Shown one piece after another: positions 1 to 8,825 of a stretch of 64,000 nucleotides of DNA. This stretch comes from Phycisphaerae bacterium (GTDB lineage Bacteria > Planctomycetota > Phycisphaerae > Sedimentisphaerales > Anaerobacaceae), in contig JAIPFM010000107.1 in NCBI GenBank assembly GCA_021736645.1, forward strand, positions 17,060 to 81,059, given 5' to 3'. A model generated the notes under the pieces. The model was not told where the DNA came from, did no database searches, and saw nothing but the letters and a program-made list of their open reading frames with translations. A program made the translations under genes and the position numbers. The first letter of the stretch is position 1. Each line of letters begins with the position of its first letter.

Positions 1-277
1 CCTGGACATCCGCATCATTGCGATGCATATACAACACCATCACATGACTCACCAGACCACTGGCCAAGGCCATCTGCAACGACTCGGGTGAATTCGAACT
101 CACACTATGGAACCAAATGATCTCCGGTCGTGACACAGGGGGCTTGGGGGGCACCACATTGGTATCTTTCGGGAGATTGGGATCCTGAGCCAGAGAGTCG
201 CTCACCCGGTGAGTCTGAAGGACCAGCACCAGAGTCAGCCCTATCAGACACGGCAACAATGATTTCATCCACTTCAT
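1..277 (-). CDS. Secreted or membrane-anchored protein, N-terminal part only (runs off the window)
   Basis: An open frame starts with ATG at 275-277 and stays open to position 1, giving about 92 residues. The N-terminus has two lysines, then a hydrophobic stretch (LIGLTLVLVL), so a signal peptide or membrane anchor is likely. A proline-rich linker follows, then a folded-looking segment containing WFHSVSSNSPESLQ. The start lies 4 bases after the stop of the glycosyltransferase gene and is preceded by AGAGATAAG, so it is probably the next gene of the same polysaccharide operon. The family cannot be recognised from this fragment; an extracellular polysaccharide-modifying protein is only a guess from context. 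Confidence 0.6.
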   Translation of the reverse strand, partial: MKWMKSLLPCLIGLTLVLVLQTHRVSDSLAQDPNLPKDTNVVPPKPPVSRPEIIWFHSVSSNSPESLQMALASGLVSHVMVLYMHRNDADVQ

Positions 278-281
278 CGTC

Positions 282-1466
282 TTATCTCTCGCAAACACTC
301 AGTAACGTCTCGCCAACCTTGGTTAACGTGACAGGCTCTGAATACGTCTGTGTCACCTTATCGAAGGCAGCCTGGGCCAGCCGTGTGGCGAGATCCGTTT
401 CGTGGACCAGACGTTCTATGGCGGCGGCCAAGGCAGGGGCATCGTCGAATGGAACCAGCAAACCCGTTTTGTCATGCTCAACGAGATCTGTGACGCCGCC
501 GGCGGGCGTCGCAATCACGGGGCATTGCAGCAGCATGGCCTCCCAGATGGCCCTGGGAAAACCTTCCGTCAGACTCGGCAGCACCACGACATTCGCCCGG
601 CTCATCAGGGTACGCACATCAGATCGATGTCCCAGACACACCACCTGATCTTGAAGACCGTGTCGCTCTATCGTTTCATGGAGCGCCTCGACAAACTGTG
701 AATCTACCCCCATCTTGACATCGCCTGCCAGCCACATCACAAAGGCGACACCCCGCCGCTTTAACTCAACCGCGGCCTCTACCGCCACCCGCTGTCCCTT
801 GGCCGCCAGCAACTGGGCAGGTATCAGTATTTTGTATGCCCCGTCTGCTTCAAGCCTCGCCCCGGTGCACGGGGACTTCGCCTCTGTGATCACGGACTCC
901 ATATCGATGACTGTATGACACACGTGAATCCGCTCCGGCGGAATAGGCCACTGTCTTAACGACTCGGCCGTGGCATTGGACACGGCCAGTACACAAGTTG
1001 CCTGCTTGATCAACCAGCGTCCCAACCAGGGAACTTGATGCTTCTGATACCAACCCCGTGCATAATAGGCAACCGGGTAGGTGGCAGTCACGCCGGACAG
1101 CCACAGCAAGGCCATGGCCTTGTAACTGTTGGTCAGCACGGCATCCGGCTGGCATCTCTTCATCTCTTGCTTAATCGCACCCTGTATCGCCGTCCACTCA
1201 GGGAGTTGCCTGAGGCATGACAGACCTCTTCGAATCACCCCTGTCCCGCCAATAAAATGCGACCTCGGTTGACAGGGCAGAATGGTAACCGGCACAGACG
1301 CCTGCGCCAGGGCCTCGAGATACGCCTGACACACGCCATAGGGGTCCACCACCCGCACATCAAACATGGCATTCAATTTGCTGAGCAGATGGACCGTGGA
1401 TCTCTGAGCGCCACCATAATGTGTGACACAATCAAAGAACACCAGCCTGGGACGTTTAGATCTCAT
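282..1466 (-). CDS. Glycosyltransferase family 4 protein
   Basis: About 394 residues, normal for a GT4 retaining glycosyltransferase with two Rossmann-like lobes. The N-terminus has the donor-lobe loop THYGGAQRSTVHLL, and the C-terminal lobe has the E-x7-E motif (E301 and E309, in EGFPRAIWEAM) followed by a GG-V-x-DLVEH segment that binds the sugar nucleotide. Such enzymes transfer a sugar from a nucleotide donor to a growing polysaccharide or lipid carrier at the cytoplasmic membrane. The frame stays open upstream, but the ATG at 1464-1466 fits the family start and overlaps the end of the ATP-grasp gene by 11 bases, indicating translational coupling. Donor and acceptor cannot be told from sequence. 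Confidence 0.88.
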   Translation of the reverse strand: MRSKRPRLVFFDCVTHYGGAQRSTVHLLSKLNAMFDVRVVDPYGVCQAYLEALAQASVPVTILPCQPRSHFIGGTGVIRRGLSCLRQLPEWTAIQGAIKQEMKRCQPDAVLTNSYKAMALLWLSGVTATYPVAYYARGWYQKHQVPWLGRWLIKQATCVLAVSNATAESLRQWPIPPERIHVCHTVIDMESVITEAKSPCTGARLEADGAYKILIPAQLLAAKGQRVAVEAAVELKRRGVAFVMWLAGDVKMGVDSQFVEALHETIERHGLQDQVVCLGHRSDVRTLMSRANVVVLPSLTEGFPRAIWEAMLLQCPVIATPAGGVTDLVEHDKTGLLVPFDDAPALAAAIERLVHETDLATRLAQAAFDKVTQTYSEPVTLTKVGETLLSVCER

Positions 1467-2484
1467 CCAAGCTGCCCCCGTCTGCCTGAGAGTCCTGATG
1501 CGATGAGGCAGCCCCCAGTTGTTCCAGCAGGGTTTGAACATACAGATTGCAGAGCCTGTTCTGACAAAACAGGCCTTCTTCAAACCGCCACGTACGCAGG
1601 GTGTCATCAAACACAAAACGCCCGGGTTTCGTACCTGCCATGGGGAGACTGTCTTCGACCTCGGGGCCAAAGGCCGTCTTGAGGTCGTTGACCAGATACC
1701 GGCCATCCTGGGTCTCAAATATATCCAGCACCACACTCTTAAAACCGCCACAGTCCGTAACGGTTTTCACGAACTCCAATAAAGCATCCGGAGGCCACCC
1801 CGGTTCAAGCTGCTTTGACTCACCGACAATGTCACCGAGTCGGATCTTTTGAGACCCGATGTAAGACTGACCTATCCGAATCACACGCCACGCTGTGGCA
1901 TTCGCCATATAGGTCTGGAACAGGACATTTCCCCATTGCCGGCCATGTGCGTCACCACCCAGCTTGACCGTCCCGTTCTTTAAGCTTCGGTTCACCCATC
2001 GAATCAACTTGCCCCGCTCACGAAAGATCTGGACGTCCGTGTTTCCGGCCCCACAATCAACCTGACACACAACCGGCAGGGGGGTGGCATCTGCAAAGGC
2101 CACCGCGTCTTGCCGGTCATAATAGACCCAGCTTCTCTGATGCGAAATGCGCTTTGCCTCAAGCCAGAACTGCAGACGCCGTTTATTCTCGCACACCCAG
2201 AGCTCGTCATAAGACGGAAACAGGGTCTTGCCAAACTCCTGTGTCACAAGGCGCAACCGCTCATCATACAGTTGCCTCCAGGCACGCATGTCACCGAAGG
2301 GGCTGACCAGGAATGCGTCACAGAGCGAATGGTCTATCACATCCATCCAGTTCGGCCCTGAAATATCGAGGACCTTATACGGCACACCGAGATCCCGGCA
2401 TGCCTCGATGTAGTGTTCATGGAGACGCATACCCTCCTTGATAATCCCCAGGCAAACATCCGAGGTGATGCATGGTTCGTTCAT
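1456..2484 (-). CDS. ATP-grasp-like protein in the polysaccharide operon
   Basis: 342 residues from ATG at 2482-2484, which overlaps the flippase stop as ATGA. The middle resembles an ATP-grasp fold: YDELWVCENKRRLQFWLEAK matches the usual segment before the small ATP lobe, followed by a CQVDCGAGNTDVQIF strand, and YLVNDLKTAFG is in the place of the family's metal-binding N-x-N/D loop. ATP-grasp enzymes ligate a carboxylate to an amine or thiol through an acyl phosphate. Placement between a flippase and a glycosyltransferase suggests attachment of an amino acid or other acid group to a polysaccharide unit, but this is inference. The ATP-grasp call rests on pattern resemblance, not a profile match. 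Confidence 0.6.
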   Translation of the reverse strand: MNEPCITSDVCLGIIKEGMRLHEHYIEACRDLGVPYKVLDISGPNWMDVIDHSLCDAFLVSPFGDMRAWRQLYDERLRLVTQEFGKTLFPSYDELWVCENKRRLQFWLEAKRISHQRSWVYYDRQDAVAFADATPLPVVCQVDCGAGNTDVQIFRERGKLIRWVNRSLKNGTVKLGGDAHGRQWGNVLFQTYMANATAWRVIRIGQSYIGSQKIRLGDIVGESKQLEPGWPPDALLEFVKTVTDCGGFKSVVLDIFETQDGRYLVNDLKTAFGPEVEDSLPMAGTKPGRFVFDDTLRTWRFEEGLFCQNRLCNLYVQTLLEQLGAASSHQDSQADGGSLDEI

Positions 2485-3773
2485 AGCGCCACTCCCAACT
2501 GTCGCATCAACCCGCGACAGTCTTGAAGAGACAGGCACAGACACCTCATCAGGCTCACCCTGAACTTCAAGACCATCACGCCCATGAGCATGAGCAACAG
2601 CACAACATGGCTGACACTGGATGCCATGGCAGCACCGTAGATACCCAGCCTGGGAATCAAGATCCAACTCAGCAGCGCATTCACCGCACAACTGATCAAC
2701 AGCATGACATAGGAGACCTCAGGAAACCCTCGACTCCCCAGAAACTGAATGATCACCCGCGCGAGCAGGTAGACCATCGTGCCGGGCAACAGGATCATCA
2801 TAGGCCTGACAGCAGGTTCAAATGCCTGCCCAAATAACATGATCACCATTGGTTTGGCCAGCAGCATAATGCCGACAATGACCAGCAGGCTGAAGGTGGC
2901 CACAAAACGAAAGACCTTTTCAAAATGCCCGGCCAGTTCCGATGCCTGCAGCGACGCCCATCGACTGAACAGGATGGGCAAGACCGCTTGACTGGCCGTG
3001 ACCACCAACATGGCAATCTGCATGCCACGACTGAAATAGCCAATCTGGTCAAAATCGGAAATCATCCACTTGATGATCATGATGTTGAGGCTCGAATTCA
3101 ACAGGATCATGATATCCACGCCGCCTTGACGCAGACCCATTTTTCCGAGTTTCATCATGACCTCGATTCGCGGTTTGATGCGCCATGCCACAGTCGGTCC
3201 CACCCAGACCCACGCCACAACCATACGGATCGCCTGCATGCCTGTCAAGCACACCAGGGCAGAGCCCACTGTCAGTACATGGGTCCACGCAAGCACGGCG
3301 ATTAGCCCCATAGAGCCCAGGGACGACGCGAGTGTCATGAGGCTGAGACGTTTGGATTCCAGACGCCGCAGGAGACTGTTTCGCCCCACACCGGCGAGAA
3401 TCATACACACGGCATACAAAGACACGGCCCAGACGGCATATCCAGGTATCACACCAAAATAGGACGGACGCCATACCACAAGCACGCCCAGAATCCCGCC
3501 CCCAAGCAGACCAAGTGCCAGACCCGCCCACAAGGAATGCGCCTGGTAAATCTGGGTTTGTTTGGGATCGTGTTGGCTGTAATACAAAAATGCGATGGGA
3601 AATCCCAACGCCGATATCTGTGATCCCAACATCACGGCAGCACACACCACCGCGTATTGCCCGATCCCTGCGGGGCCAAGGAGCCTTGTCAGTACAATGG
3701 TCTGGATCAACCGGATGACAAAAGACACCAGGGCGGTGACATTCACTAAAAAGGCTTTACGAAAGAAACTCAT
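2481..3773 (-). CDS. Polysaccharide flippase of the Wzx/MATE-like superfamily
   Basis: 430 residues, almost wholly hydrophobic with about 12 likely membrane helices, which fits the usual 400-500 residues of Wzx-type exporters. The N-terminus MSFFRKAFLVNVTALVSF and the segment TRLLGPAGIGQYAV are typical of this family, in which the first helix carries a Lys/Arg and a LLGP-x-x-x-GxY motif follows. The role is to flip undecaprenyl-linked repeat units across the cytoplasmic membrane. Its start overlaps the polymerase gene by 4 bp and its end overlaps the ATP-grasp gene, so all are likely translated from one message. It lies beside an O-antigen ligase-like gene, the standard Wzx/Wzy arrangement. 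Confidence 0.9.
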   Translation of the reverse strand: MSFFRKAFLVNVTALVSFVIRLIQTIVLTRLLGPAGIGQYAVVCAAVMLGSQISALGFPIAFLYYSQHDPKQTQIYQAHSLWAGLALGLLGGGILGVLVVWRPSYFGVIPGYAVWAVSLYAVCMILAGVGRNSLLRRLESKRLSLMTLASSLGSMGLIAVLAWTHVLTVGSALVCLTGMQAIRMVVAWVWVGPTVAWRIKPRIEVMMKLGKMGLRQGGVDIMILLNSSLNIMIIKWMISDFDQIGYFSRGMQIAMLVVTASQAVLPILFSRWASLQASELAGHFEKVFRFVATFSLLVIVGIMLLAKPMVIMLFGQAFEPAVRPMMILLPGTMVYLLARVIIQFLGSRGFPEVSYVMLLISCAVNALLSWILIPRLGIYGAAMASSVSHVVLLLMLMGVMVLKFRVSLMRCLCLSLQDCRGLMRQLGVAL

Positions 3774-5158
3774 AGGTTGGTATACTCGGGTACCTTGATA
3801 TCAAATGCAGCGGCCTCATTCTCGAACGCATCCATGGCCTCCAGATATTCGTCCTCCCATAGCACGGCCTGGGATTCCTGATGTGCAATGGCTGAGGCGC
3901 GGTCCAGAAGCACCACCACATAAAAAAGAAAATACCTGGGATACTGAGAACTGATGGCATCGGCACTCATGGCATAAATGCCCCAGGCAATCAGGGCCCA
4001 CACACATCCACTGCGCACAATGGTAAGCAAAGGGTCTTCGTACGGTTCCCGACGAAAGGCCTTTTTGAAAAACACCCACACAGAGGCAACACCCCAAAGA
4101 AGCCCACCCAAGCCATAGACCGTCAATAGGGAGATATATGCACTGTGTGCTTCCATCGAATTTTTGGCAATCCCGGCCCTGTGTCCCTGACCCAAGAGAT
4201 AGGTCATGGGTGTGGCGGTTTGAAAATAGCTGACCCACATATCCACACGCCCTGTGACATTCCCGGCCCAGGTGCCAGAACCCCTGTCATACACGGTCGC
4301 CACGCGTTCCTGGACGGCCTGACGCAAGCCGACAAAAAAGGTGCCCACCAGAATGGACCCCAGCAGGATCATCCAGGCCACGCGCCGATTGCGTCCCAGG
4401 ATCGCCATCAACACAAAGGTACCCATCAAGGCCATTAGACCTGCACGTGAACGAGTCACCAGAAGAGCGACCAGAAGGATACCACACAGGCCGTACGCAC
4501 ATATCTTGGACAAAAAGGATCGCTGTACACGAATGGCCGTGACGAGCATGGCCAGGGAACAGGCGATCATACAGGCGGCATTATTGGGATTGAGAAACGG
4601 ACCCGAGGCCCGTCCAGTGACGCCTTCAATATCCACCAGCAGGGGATTGGACCAGGCCGACATGCGACCCGGAAATAGCCCGTGTAAAATGACAATGCCG
4701 CCGCCCACCACAGAGGCCAGAGCAAACCAGGTAAACTGGCGTTTGACATCCTGGGTGTTGTCAATACAATGCAGGATCGAATAGAACAGGCCCCAATACA
4801 CACCGAGTTTCATGATATCTTTGAAATACAGGACCCGCTCAAAGATGGGGGCCTCCATGGAGCCCGCCAGAATCGCAATGGATGCGACCCATAAAAAACC
4901 AGTCACCACCCAGAACGCGTACCCCCAGCGCACACGAACGCCGCCCAGCAAATTGCGTCGAATCACCACCACCACAAACAGAAACATGCAGAACAAATCA
5001 TCCACGCCAATGTTCAGCGGAATCCACTGGTGCTGAAACCACCAGTTGTGCGGATAGGTAAACAGCACAAACCAAATGATATAGGATCCCCATTTGGGTT
5101 TGATACACAACACCAAAAAGGCGGCACAGGTGGCCAGTAAGATTAATAGGGATAGCAC
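3770..5158 (-). CDS. O-antigen ligase / Wzy-like polymerase
   Basis: 462 residues with about ten predicted membrane helices. The segment TRSRAGLMALMG and the large loop before AHSAYISLLTVYGLGG match the Wzy_C/O-antigen ligase pattern, where a conserved arginine-rich SRAG turn and a histidine in H-S/N-x-Y-I act in glycan transfer. The protein would polymerise or ligate lipid-linked repeat units on the outer face of the inner membrane. The C-terminal 40 residues are acidic and soluble. The gene overlaps the flippase gene by 4 bp. Polymerase and ligase cannot be separated from sequence alone. Confidence 0.88.
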   Translation of the reverse strand: MLSLLILLATCAAFLVLCIKPKWGSYIIWFVLFTYPHNWWFQHQWIPLNIGVDDLFCMFLFVVVVIRRNLLGGVRVRWGYAFWVVTGFLWVASIAILAGSMEAPIFERVLYFKDIMKLGVYWGLFYSILHCIDNTQDVKRQFTWFALASVVGGGIVILHGLFPGRMSAWSNPLLVDIEGVTGRASGPFLNPNNAACMIACSLAMLVTAIRVQRSFLSKICAYGLCGILLVALLVTRSRAGLMALMGTFVLMAILGRNRRVAWMILLGSILVGTFFVGLRQAVQERVATVYDRGSGTWAGNVTGRVDMWVSYFQTATPMTYLLGQGHRAGIAKNSMEAHSAYISLLTVYGLGGLLWGVASVWVFFKKAFRREPYEDPLLTIVRSGCVWALIAWGIYAMSADAISSQYPRYFLFYVVVLLDRASAIAHQESQAVLWEDEYLEAMDAFENEAAAFDIKVPEYTNL

Positions 5159-5232
5159 AATTCTACCTCAATTTCGACGTATCACATTGATATGGGCATA
5201 TCGACTGTTTTGGCCTTTGCCTTTGGGTCGAT

Positions 5233-6768
5233 TTATTTCGGCTTGATGACCTGAAAAATATGACCACGTTGATGCATCTCATAGTATTCTATGAGAAATG
5301 ACGGGAAATACCCGTGCTGGTCTGATACCACATAAACAGGACGTGTCTTAATAAGTCGGTCAAAAGACGCCTCAGAGAACTCCGGGGCTCCGGGCGTGGA
5401 AATCACGGCACTGACCACATGCACATCCGGTCGGCTGCCATGGATTGCCTGATACAACACCAGTGGCGCCACCGTGGTATTGTCTGCATAGAGCACCGCT
5501 CCCTGCGCCAACTGTTCAAATACCTCGCCTGCAAATTGACCTGCGCCCCCATACCCGGTCTTCCAAGGCTGCAGAAAATAGGTCAAATCATCACGATATG
5601 GGATGTTTTGACGTGTCCCCAATGTAATCCCCTGTCTTTTCAGGACATTCGGCGCAACAAAATACACAATCGCCGGGCACAGTGACAAGGCCAGCGTGCA
5701 GCGTATCAGCCAGCGGTTGTTGCTCTTCTGCATCAGGTCAGACAGGCCCTTGCCCATAAACACGGCCATCACACAGTAGAAGGGTATGAAAAAGGCATAC
5801 CGATCCGCCACAGTGTAGCGCCATGCAAAGAGCAGGAACACCGCGGCCAGGGCCCCAAACATCACGATCATGGATTGGCGTGTGCGTTTGAGGAATACAC
5901 CATACAATCCCAGAAAGAACAAGCCGATATTCACTGAAGGGCAGTTCAGAACAATATAGAGGACGTTCTCCCGGGCAATGCGCCAGGTTACGGAGGCATT
6001 CAGCACATCCTCCTGCCACCGGTCGCCAAATGCGGCAGACGCCAGAGTCCCGAGAACATCGTGGGATCTTACCATCTCCAGAAAGATTAAAGAGGTATAC
6101 GGAAGGGTTCCAATAACCCATATAAACATTATTAAGGCTATTTCGGAAGCCTTTACCCGCTTTTTTACCAGCAGACTCAGGCCGTACCCCAGATAGCAGA
6201 CGGCTGACAGACAACCCAGCATATGCACAGAGATCGCCAGGCCATTGATCCCCGCTAACACATACAATAAAGATGTTTTCTGCGTCTTCACATGCAAACA
6301 CAACACTATCAATTCGAATGTGAACAGCATGGCCCAGAGCGTATAGGTCTCGGCAATACAGGCATGGCGCCAAAAGGTATGGGAGAGTCCCAGAGAGACA
6401 GCTGCCAAAACAGCCGGGCCGGTCTTACCCAGCCACAACCTGACCAGCAAATAAACGTTGGCCACGGCTACAGCCCCAGCCAGCGCAGAGATCAGGTTGA
6501 TTCGGTGCAACACCTCGCCAAAAGGAATCAACTTGGCCAAAAATGCAATCCAGTAATACAGGGGATGTGCCAGGGCAAGGCCGAAAAAGCCCTGGAGGTC
6601 ATGGTGCAGGACTCTGTACTGGATTAGGCCGCTGTCCTGCCAGAGCAATCCCGGCGCGCAACTGATCCCATAGATCACCGCGAAAATCGCGAACACCAGA
6701 CCATATCCCTGTGTGTGTGATAACTTAGGAAGATTTCTTCGAATCAATGGTGTGTTTCTTGGAATCAA
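5233..6768 (-). CDS. DUF2723 (TMEM260-like) membrane protein, putative glycosyltransferase
   Basis: 511 residues with about ten hydrophobic segments and a soluble C-terminal domain. The N-terminal half carries the DUF2723 pattern: GLLWQDSGLIQYR with an acidic residue after the first helix, then AHPLYYWIAF, and later SHTFWRHACIAETYTLWAM. This family is related to GT-C enzymes such as protein O-mannosyltransferases, which use polyprenyl-phosphate sugars. The C-terminal part (ADNTTVAPLVLYQAIHGSRPDVHVV) resembles the luminal domain of these proteins. It overlaps the end of the epimerase gene by 44 bp if the ATG at 6768 is used; a later start is possible. The target (glycan or protein) is unknown. 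Confidence 0.8.
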   Translation of the reverse strand: MIPRNTPLIRRNLPKLSHTQGYGLVFAIFAVIYGISCAPGLLWQDSGLIQYRVLHHDLQGFFGLALAHPLYYWIAFLAKLIPFGEVLHRINLISALAGAVAVANVYLLVRLWLGKTGPAVLAAVSLGLSHTFWRHACIAETYTLWAMLFTFELIVLCLHVKTQKTSLLYVLAGINGLAISVHMLGCLSAVCYLGYGLSLLVKKRVKASEIALIMFIWVIGTLPYTSLIFLEMVRSHDVLGTLASAAFGDRWQEDVLNASVTWRIARENVLYIVLNCPSVNIGLFFLGLYGVFLKRTRQSMIVMFGALAAVFLLFAWRYTVADRYAFFIPFYCVMAVFMGKGLSDLMQKSNNRWLIRCTLALSLCPAIVYFVAPNVLKRQGITLGTRQNIPYRDDLTYFLQPWKTGYGGAGQFAGEVFEQLAQGAVLYADNTTVAPLVLYQAIHGSRPDVHVVSAVISTPGAPEFSEASFDRLIKTRPVYVVSDQHGYFPSFLIEYYEMHQRGHIFQVIKPK

Positions 6769-7708
6769 TGACCATCTTCAGCGTATCATCCAGACTCGTG
6801 GACGGCTGCCACTGGATCATCTGTTTGATGCGATCCAGACAAGGCACGCGCCTGGCCATATCCTCAATGGCCCGACCATACGCATCTTCATAGGAGACAA
6901 ATTGTTTTTTACTGCTGCTGGCGCACAGATCGATCACACGGTCTGCCAACTGTTCCATGGTGATCTCATGGTTGGAACCAATATTAAAGACCTTGCCCTC
7001 GGCCTCATCGCACGCCATCAGTCTGATGACCGCGTCCACCACATCCCCCACATAAGAGAAACATCGTGTCTGCTGACCATCACCATAAATCTGCACCGGC
7101 TCACTATTCAAGGCCCATTGGACAAAGCGGGGAACCACCATGCCGTATTGACCGGTCTGCCTGGGCCCCACAGTGTTGAAAAATCGCCCGATCACCACGC
7201 CCAGGCCGTATTGCTCATAATAGGCCTGCCCCAGAAATTCATCAATGGCCTTGCTGCATGCATAGGACCATCTGGAAAAGGCCGTACTGCCCAGGATGAA
7301 ATCGTCCTCTTCCCTGAACGGGACTGCCACGCTCTTGCCGTAGACTTCTGAAGTGGATGCCAGAAAGACCTTTCTTCCAAACCGATTGGCCTTTTCCAGC
7401 ACGGTTTCAGTGCCCCCGATATTGGTCTCGATAGTCCACACAGGGTCCTTGGCAATCAACTGGACGCCCACAGCAGCTGCCAGATGATACACCTGATCCA
7501 CGTCCTTGACCACCAGCTGCACCAGTTCTCCGTCACGAATATCGCCCCGAATGAATGTCAATTTACCCTGGCCCCGATACGCCTTTAGATTCTCCAGGCT
7601 CCCGGTGCTCAGGTTGTCGATCACCCAGACTGCGTGACCATCTTCCAACAACTGTCCCACCAAATGCGATCCAATAAATCCGGCACCACCTGTGACTAGT
7701 ACATTCAT
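6725..7708 (-). CDS. NAD-dependent sugar-nucleotide epimerase/dehydratase (SDR family)
   Basis: 327 residues from ATG at 7706-7708; upstream codons in the same frame run into the MITE-like repeat and are not part of the gene. The N-terminus VLVTGGAGFIGSHLV is the extended-SDR NAD-binding motif GxxGxxG. STSEVYGKS and YACSKAIDEF provide the catalytic S-T and Y-x3-K. The closest pattern is UDP-glucuronate decarboxylase or UDP-glucose 4-epimerase-like enzymes that make activated sugars for surface polysaccharides. It is the first gene of the left-end operon, and its C-terminus overlaps the DUF2723 gene. The exact substrate is not determined. Confidence 0.88.
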   Translation of the reverse strand: MNVLVTGGAGFIGSHLVGQLLEDGHAVWVIDNLSTGSLENLKAYRGQGKLTFIRGDIRDGELVQLVVKDVDQVYHLAAAVGVQLIAKDPVWTIETNIGGTETVLEKANRFGRKVFLASTSEVYGKSVAVPFREEDDFILGSTAFSRWSYACSKAIDEFLGQAYYEQYGLGVVIGRFFNTVGPRQTGQYGMVVPRFVQWALNSEPVQIYGDGQQTRCFSYVGDVVDAVIRLMACDEAEGKVFNIGSNHEITMEQLADRVIDLCASSSKKQFVSYEDAYGRAIEDMARRVPCLDRIKQMIQWQPSTSLDDTLKMVIDSKKHTIDSKKSS

Positions 7709-7741
7709 CGTGCGAGTTGCTTTCTTTTTTAAAATTCGACT

Positions 7742-7903
7742 AGGCTCTTTCTGAAAAGACCGTCGTCGGCCCGAGAGCGAGCGTTTTTTCGTCTGGCAAG
7801 GACGGCGAAGCAGGCGATATTGAACGTATCGTCGATGCAGTCGGACGCAGTCCAGACGGAAAAAAAGCCGGTCGAAGCCAGATCGACTTTTCAGACAGAG
7901 CCT
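7742..7903. repeat. MITE-like repeat element, copy A
   Basis: A 162-bp non-coding element bounded by imperfect 19-bp terminal inverted repeats (left AGGCTCTTTCTGAAAAGAC; right end the complement of AGGCTCTGTCTGAAAAGTC). The interior matches, in the opposite orientation, the element at 50401-50564, including shared blocks such as CGGCCCGAGAGCGAGC, ACGGCGAAGCAGGCGATAT and GTATCGTCGATGCAG. It sits 34 bp upstream of the epimerase gene, so it lies in that operon's leader or promoter region. No transposase reading frame is inside. Copy B has perfect ends and a TA at each side; copy A has decayed at the right edge. Confidence 0.85.
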
Positions 7904-8138
7904 CGTGCGCAGACTCCGTCCCCGTGGGCTGCGCAGGGCAATTTCGCCTCTGCCTGCCACACTGACAAACGCTGCGACTGAATGGTCTGTGTTTCAATAG
8001 TCTAAAACCTAACTTAAACATCGGAATAACAACGACATAGCTTAACTTCGTCCTCACCCTGTTTGCCCATCACCTCGTGTATTTTTTTACGGCCAACAGA
8101 CCGATAAGTTCAAATAGTCACAAGTCGTGTTTGGTTTG

Positions 8139-8171
8139 GCACTTGACCCCTTTGGACAAGTGCATTAATAA
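8139..8171 (+). promoter_or_regulatory. Promoter of hpt with an overlapping inverted repeat
   Basis: A -35 box TTGACC (8143-8148) and a -10 box TAATAA (8166-8171) are separated by exactly 17 bp. An inverted repeat GCACTTG (8139-8145) / CAAGTGC (8157-8163), extended inward by CC/GG, covers the -35 box and spacer, so a repressor could bind here. Transcription would begin close to the ATG at 8181, so the message may be leaderless or use the ATG at 8196. Confidence 0.55.
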
Positions 8172-8180
8172 TATCCGGTT

Positions 8181-8825
8181 ATGACACGATCCTGTATGAA
8201 AATCAAGGATTCACCTCTGGACGGCCCATTATGCCGTTACCATGAGGTCTGCGATGACATCCAGGAGGTGGTGATCACAGCAGACCAGATACAGAAGACC
8301 GTCGAGATCCTGTCTCACCAGATTCACGAAGTATATGCCAATGACACCCGCGTCGTCATTCCTGTTCTGCTCCAAGGGGCCAGACACTTTGCAGACGACC
8401 TGTCAGATCGCTTGAACGACTCAAAATTTCAGTTTGTCCCGGTGAAGGTCAGCAGCTATCGTGGCGGCACCCGGTCAACCGGCCAAGTCGTCATTCACAG
8501 CACTGAAACACTCGATATTCGAGGACAGGCCGTGTTGATTGTGGATGATATCTATGACTCCGGACGGACCTTGACCCAGGTCAAGGCACACCTTGAAGCC
8601 CAAAATCCTGCGCATGTCAAGACCTGTGTCATGTTTGAGAAGGCCTGCGAACACATCCATGACGTGCCGTTGGATTTTGTGGGTTTGCCCGTACCGGATG
8701 ATTTTGTTGTGGGCTATGGCCTGGACTACCAGGACCGCTATAGAGAACTCCACTGTGTGGGCACCCTGAAACCTGACGTCATCGCCACAGAAGATCGCTA
8801 TGAAGACGCCCAATCTATTGGATAA
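8181..8825 (+). CDS. hpt: Hypoxanthine phosphoribosyltransferase
   Basis: 214 residues. The PRPP-binding motif VLIVDDIYDSGRT is complete with both acidic residues, and SSYRGGTRSTG is the flexible catalytic loop of type-I phosphoribosyltransferases. The C-terminal DFVVGYGLDYQDRYRELHC is the purine-base region diagnostic for HPRT. It converts hypoxanthine or guanine plus PRPP to IMP or GMP in the cytoplasm (purine salvage). An N-terminal extension of about 20 residues is longer than usual. The ATG at 8181 lies almost at the predicted transcription start; MKIKDSPL at 8196 is the alternative start. It overlaps the cupin gene by 26 bp and probably shares its message. Confidence 0.92.
   Translation: MTRSCMKIKDSPLDGPLCRYHEVCDDIQEVVITADQIQKTVEILSHQIHEVYANDTRVVIPVLLQGARHFADDLSDRLNDSKFQFVPVKVSSYRGGTRSTGQVVIHSTETLDIRGQAVLIVDDIYDSGRTLTQVKAHLEAQNPAHVKTCVMFEKACEHIHDVPLDFVGLPVPDDFVVGYGLDYQDRYRELHCVGTLKPDVIATEDRYEDAQSIG

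Noticed and set aside
7709..7960. N-terminal extension of the epimerase gene
   Set aside because: The extra 84 codons lie in the MITE-like repeat and upstream DNA, and the NAD-binding motif begins directly after ATG 7708.
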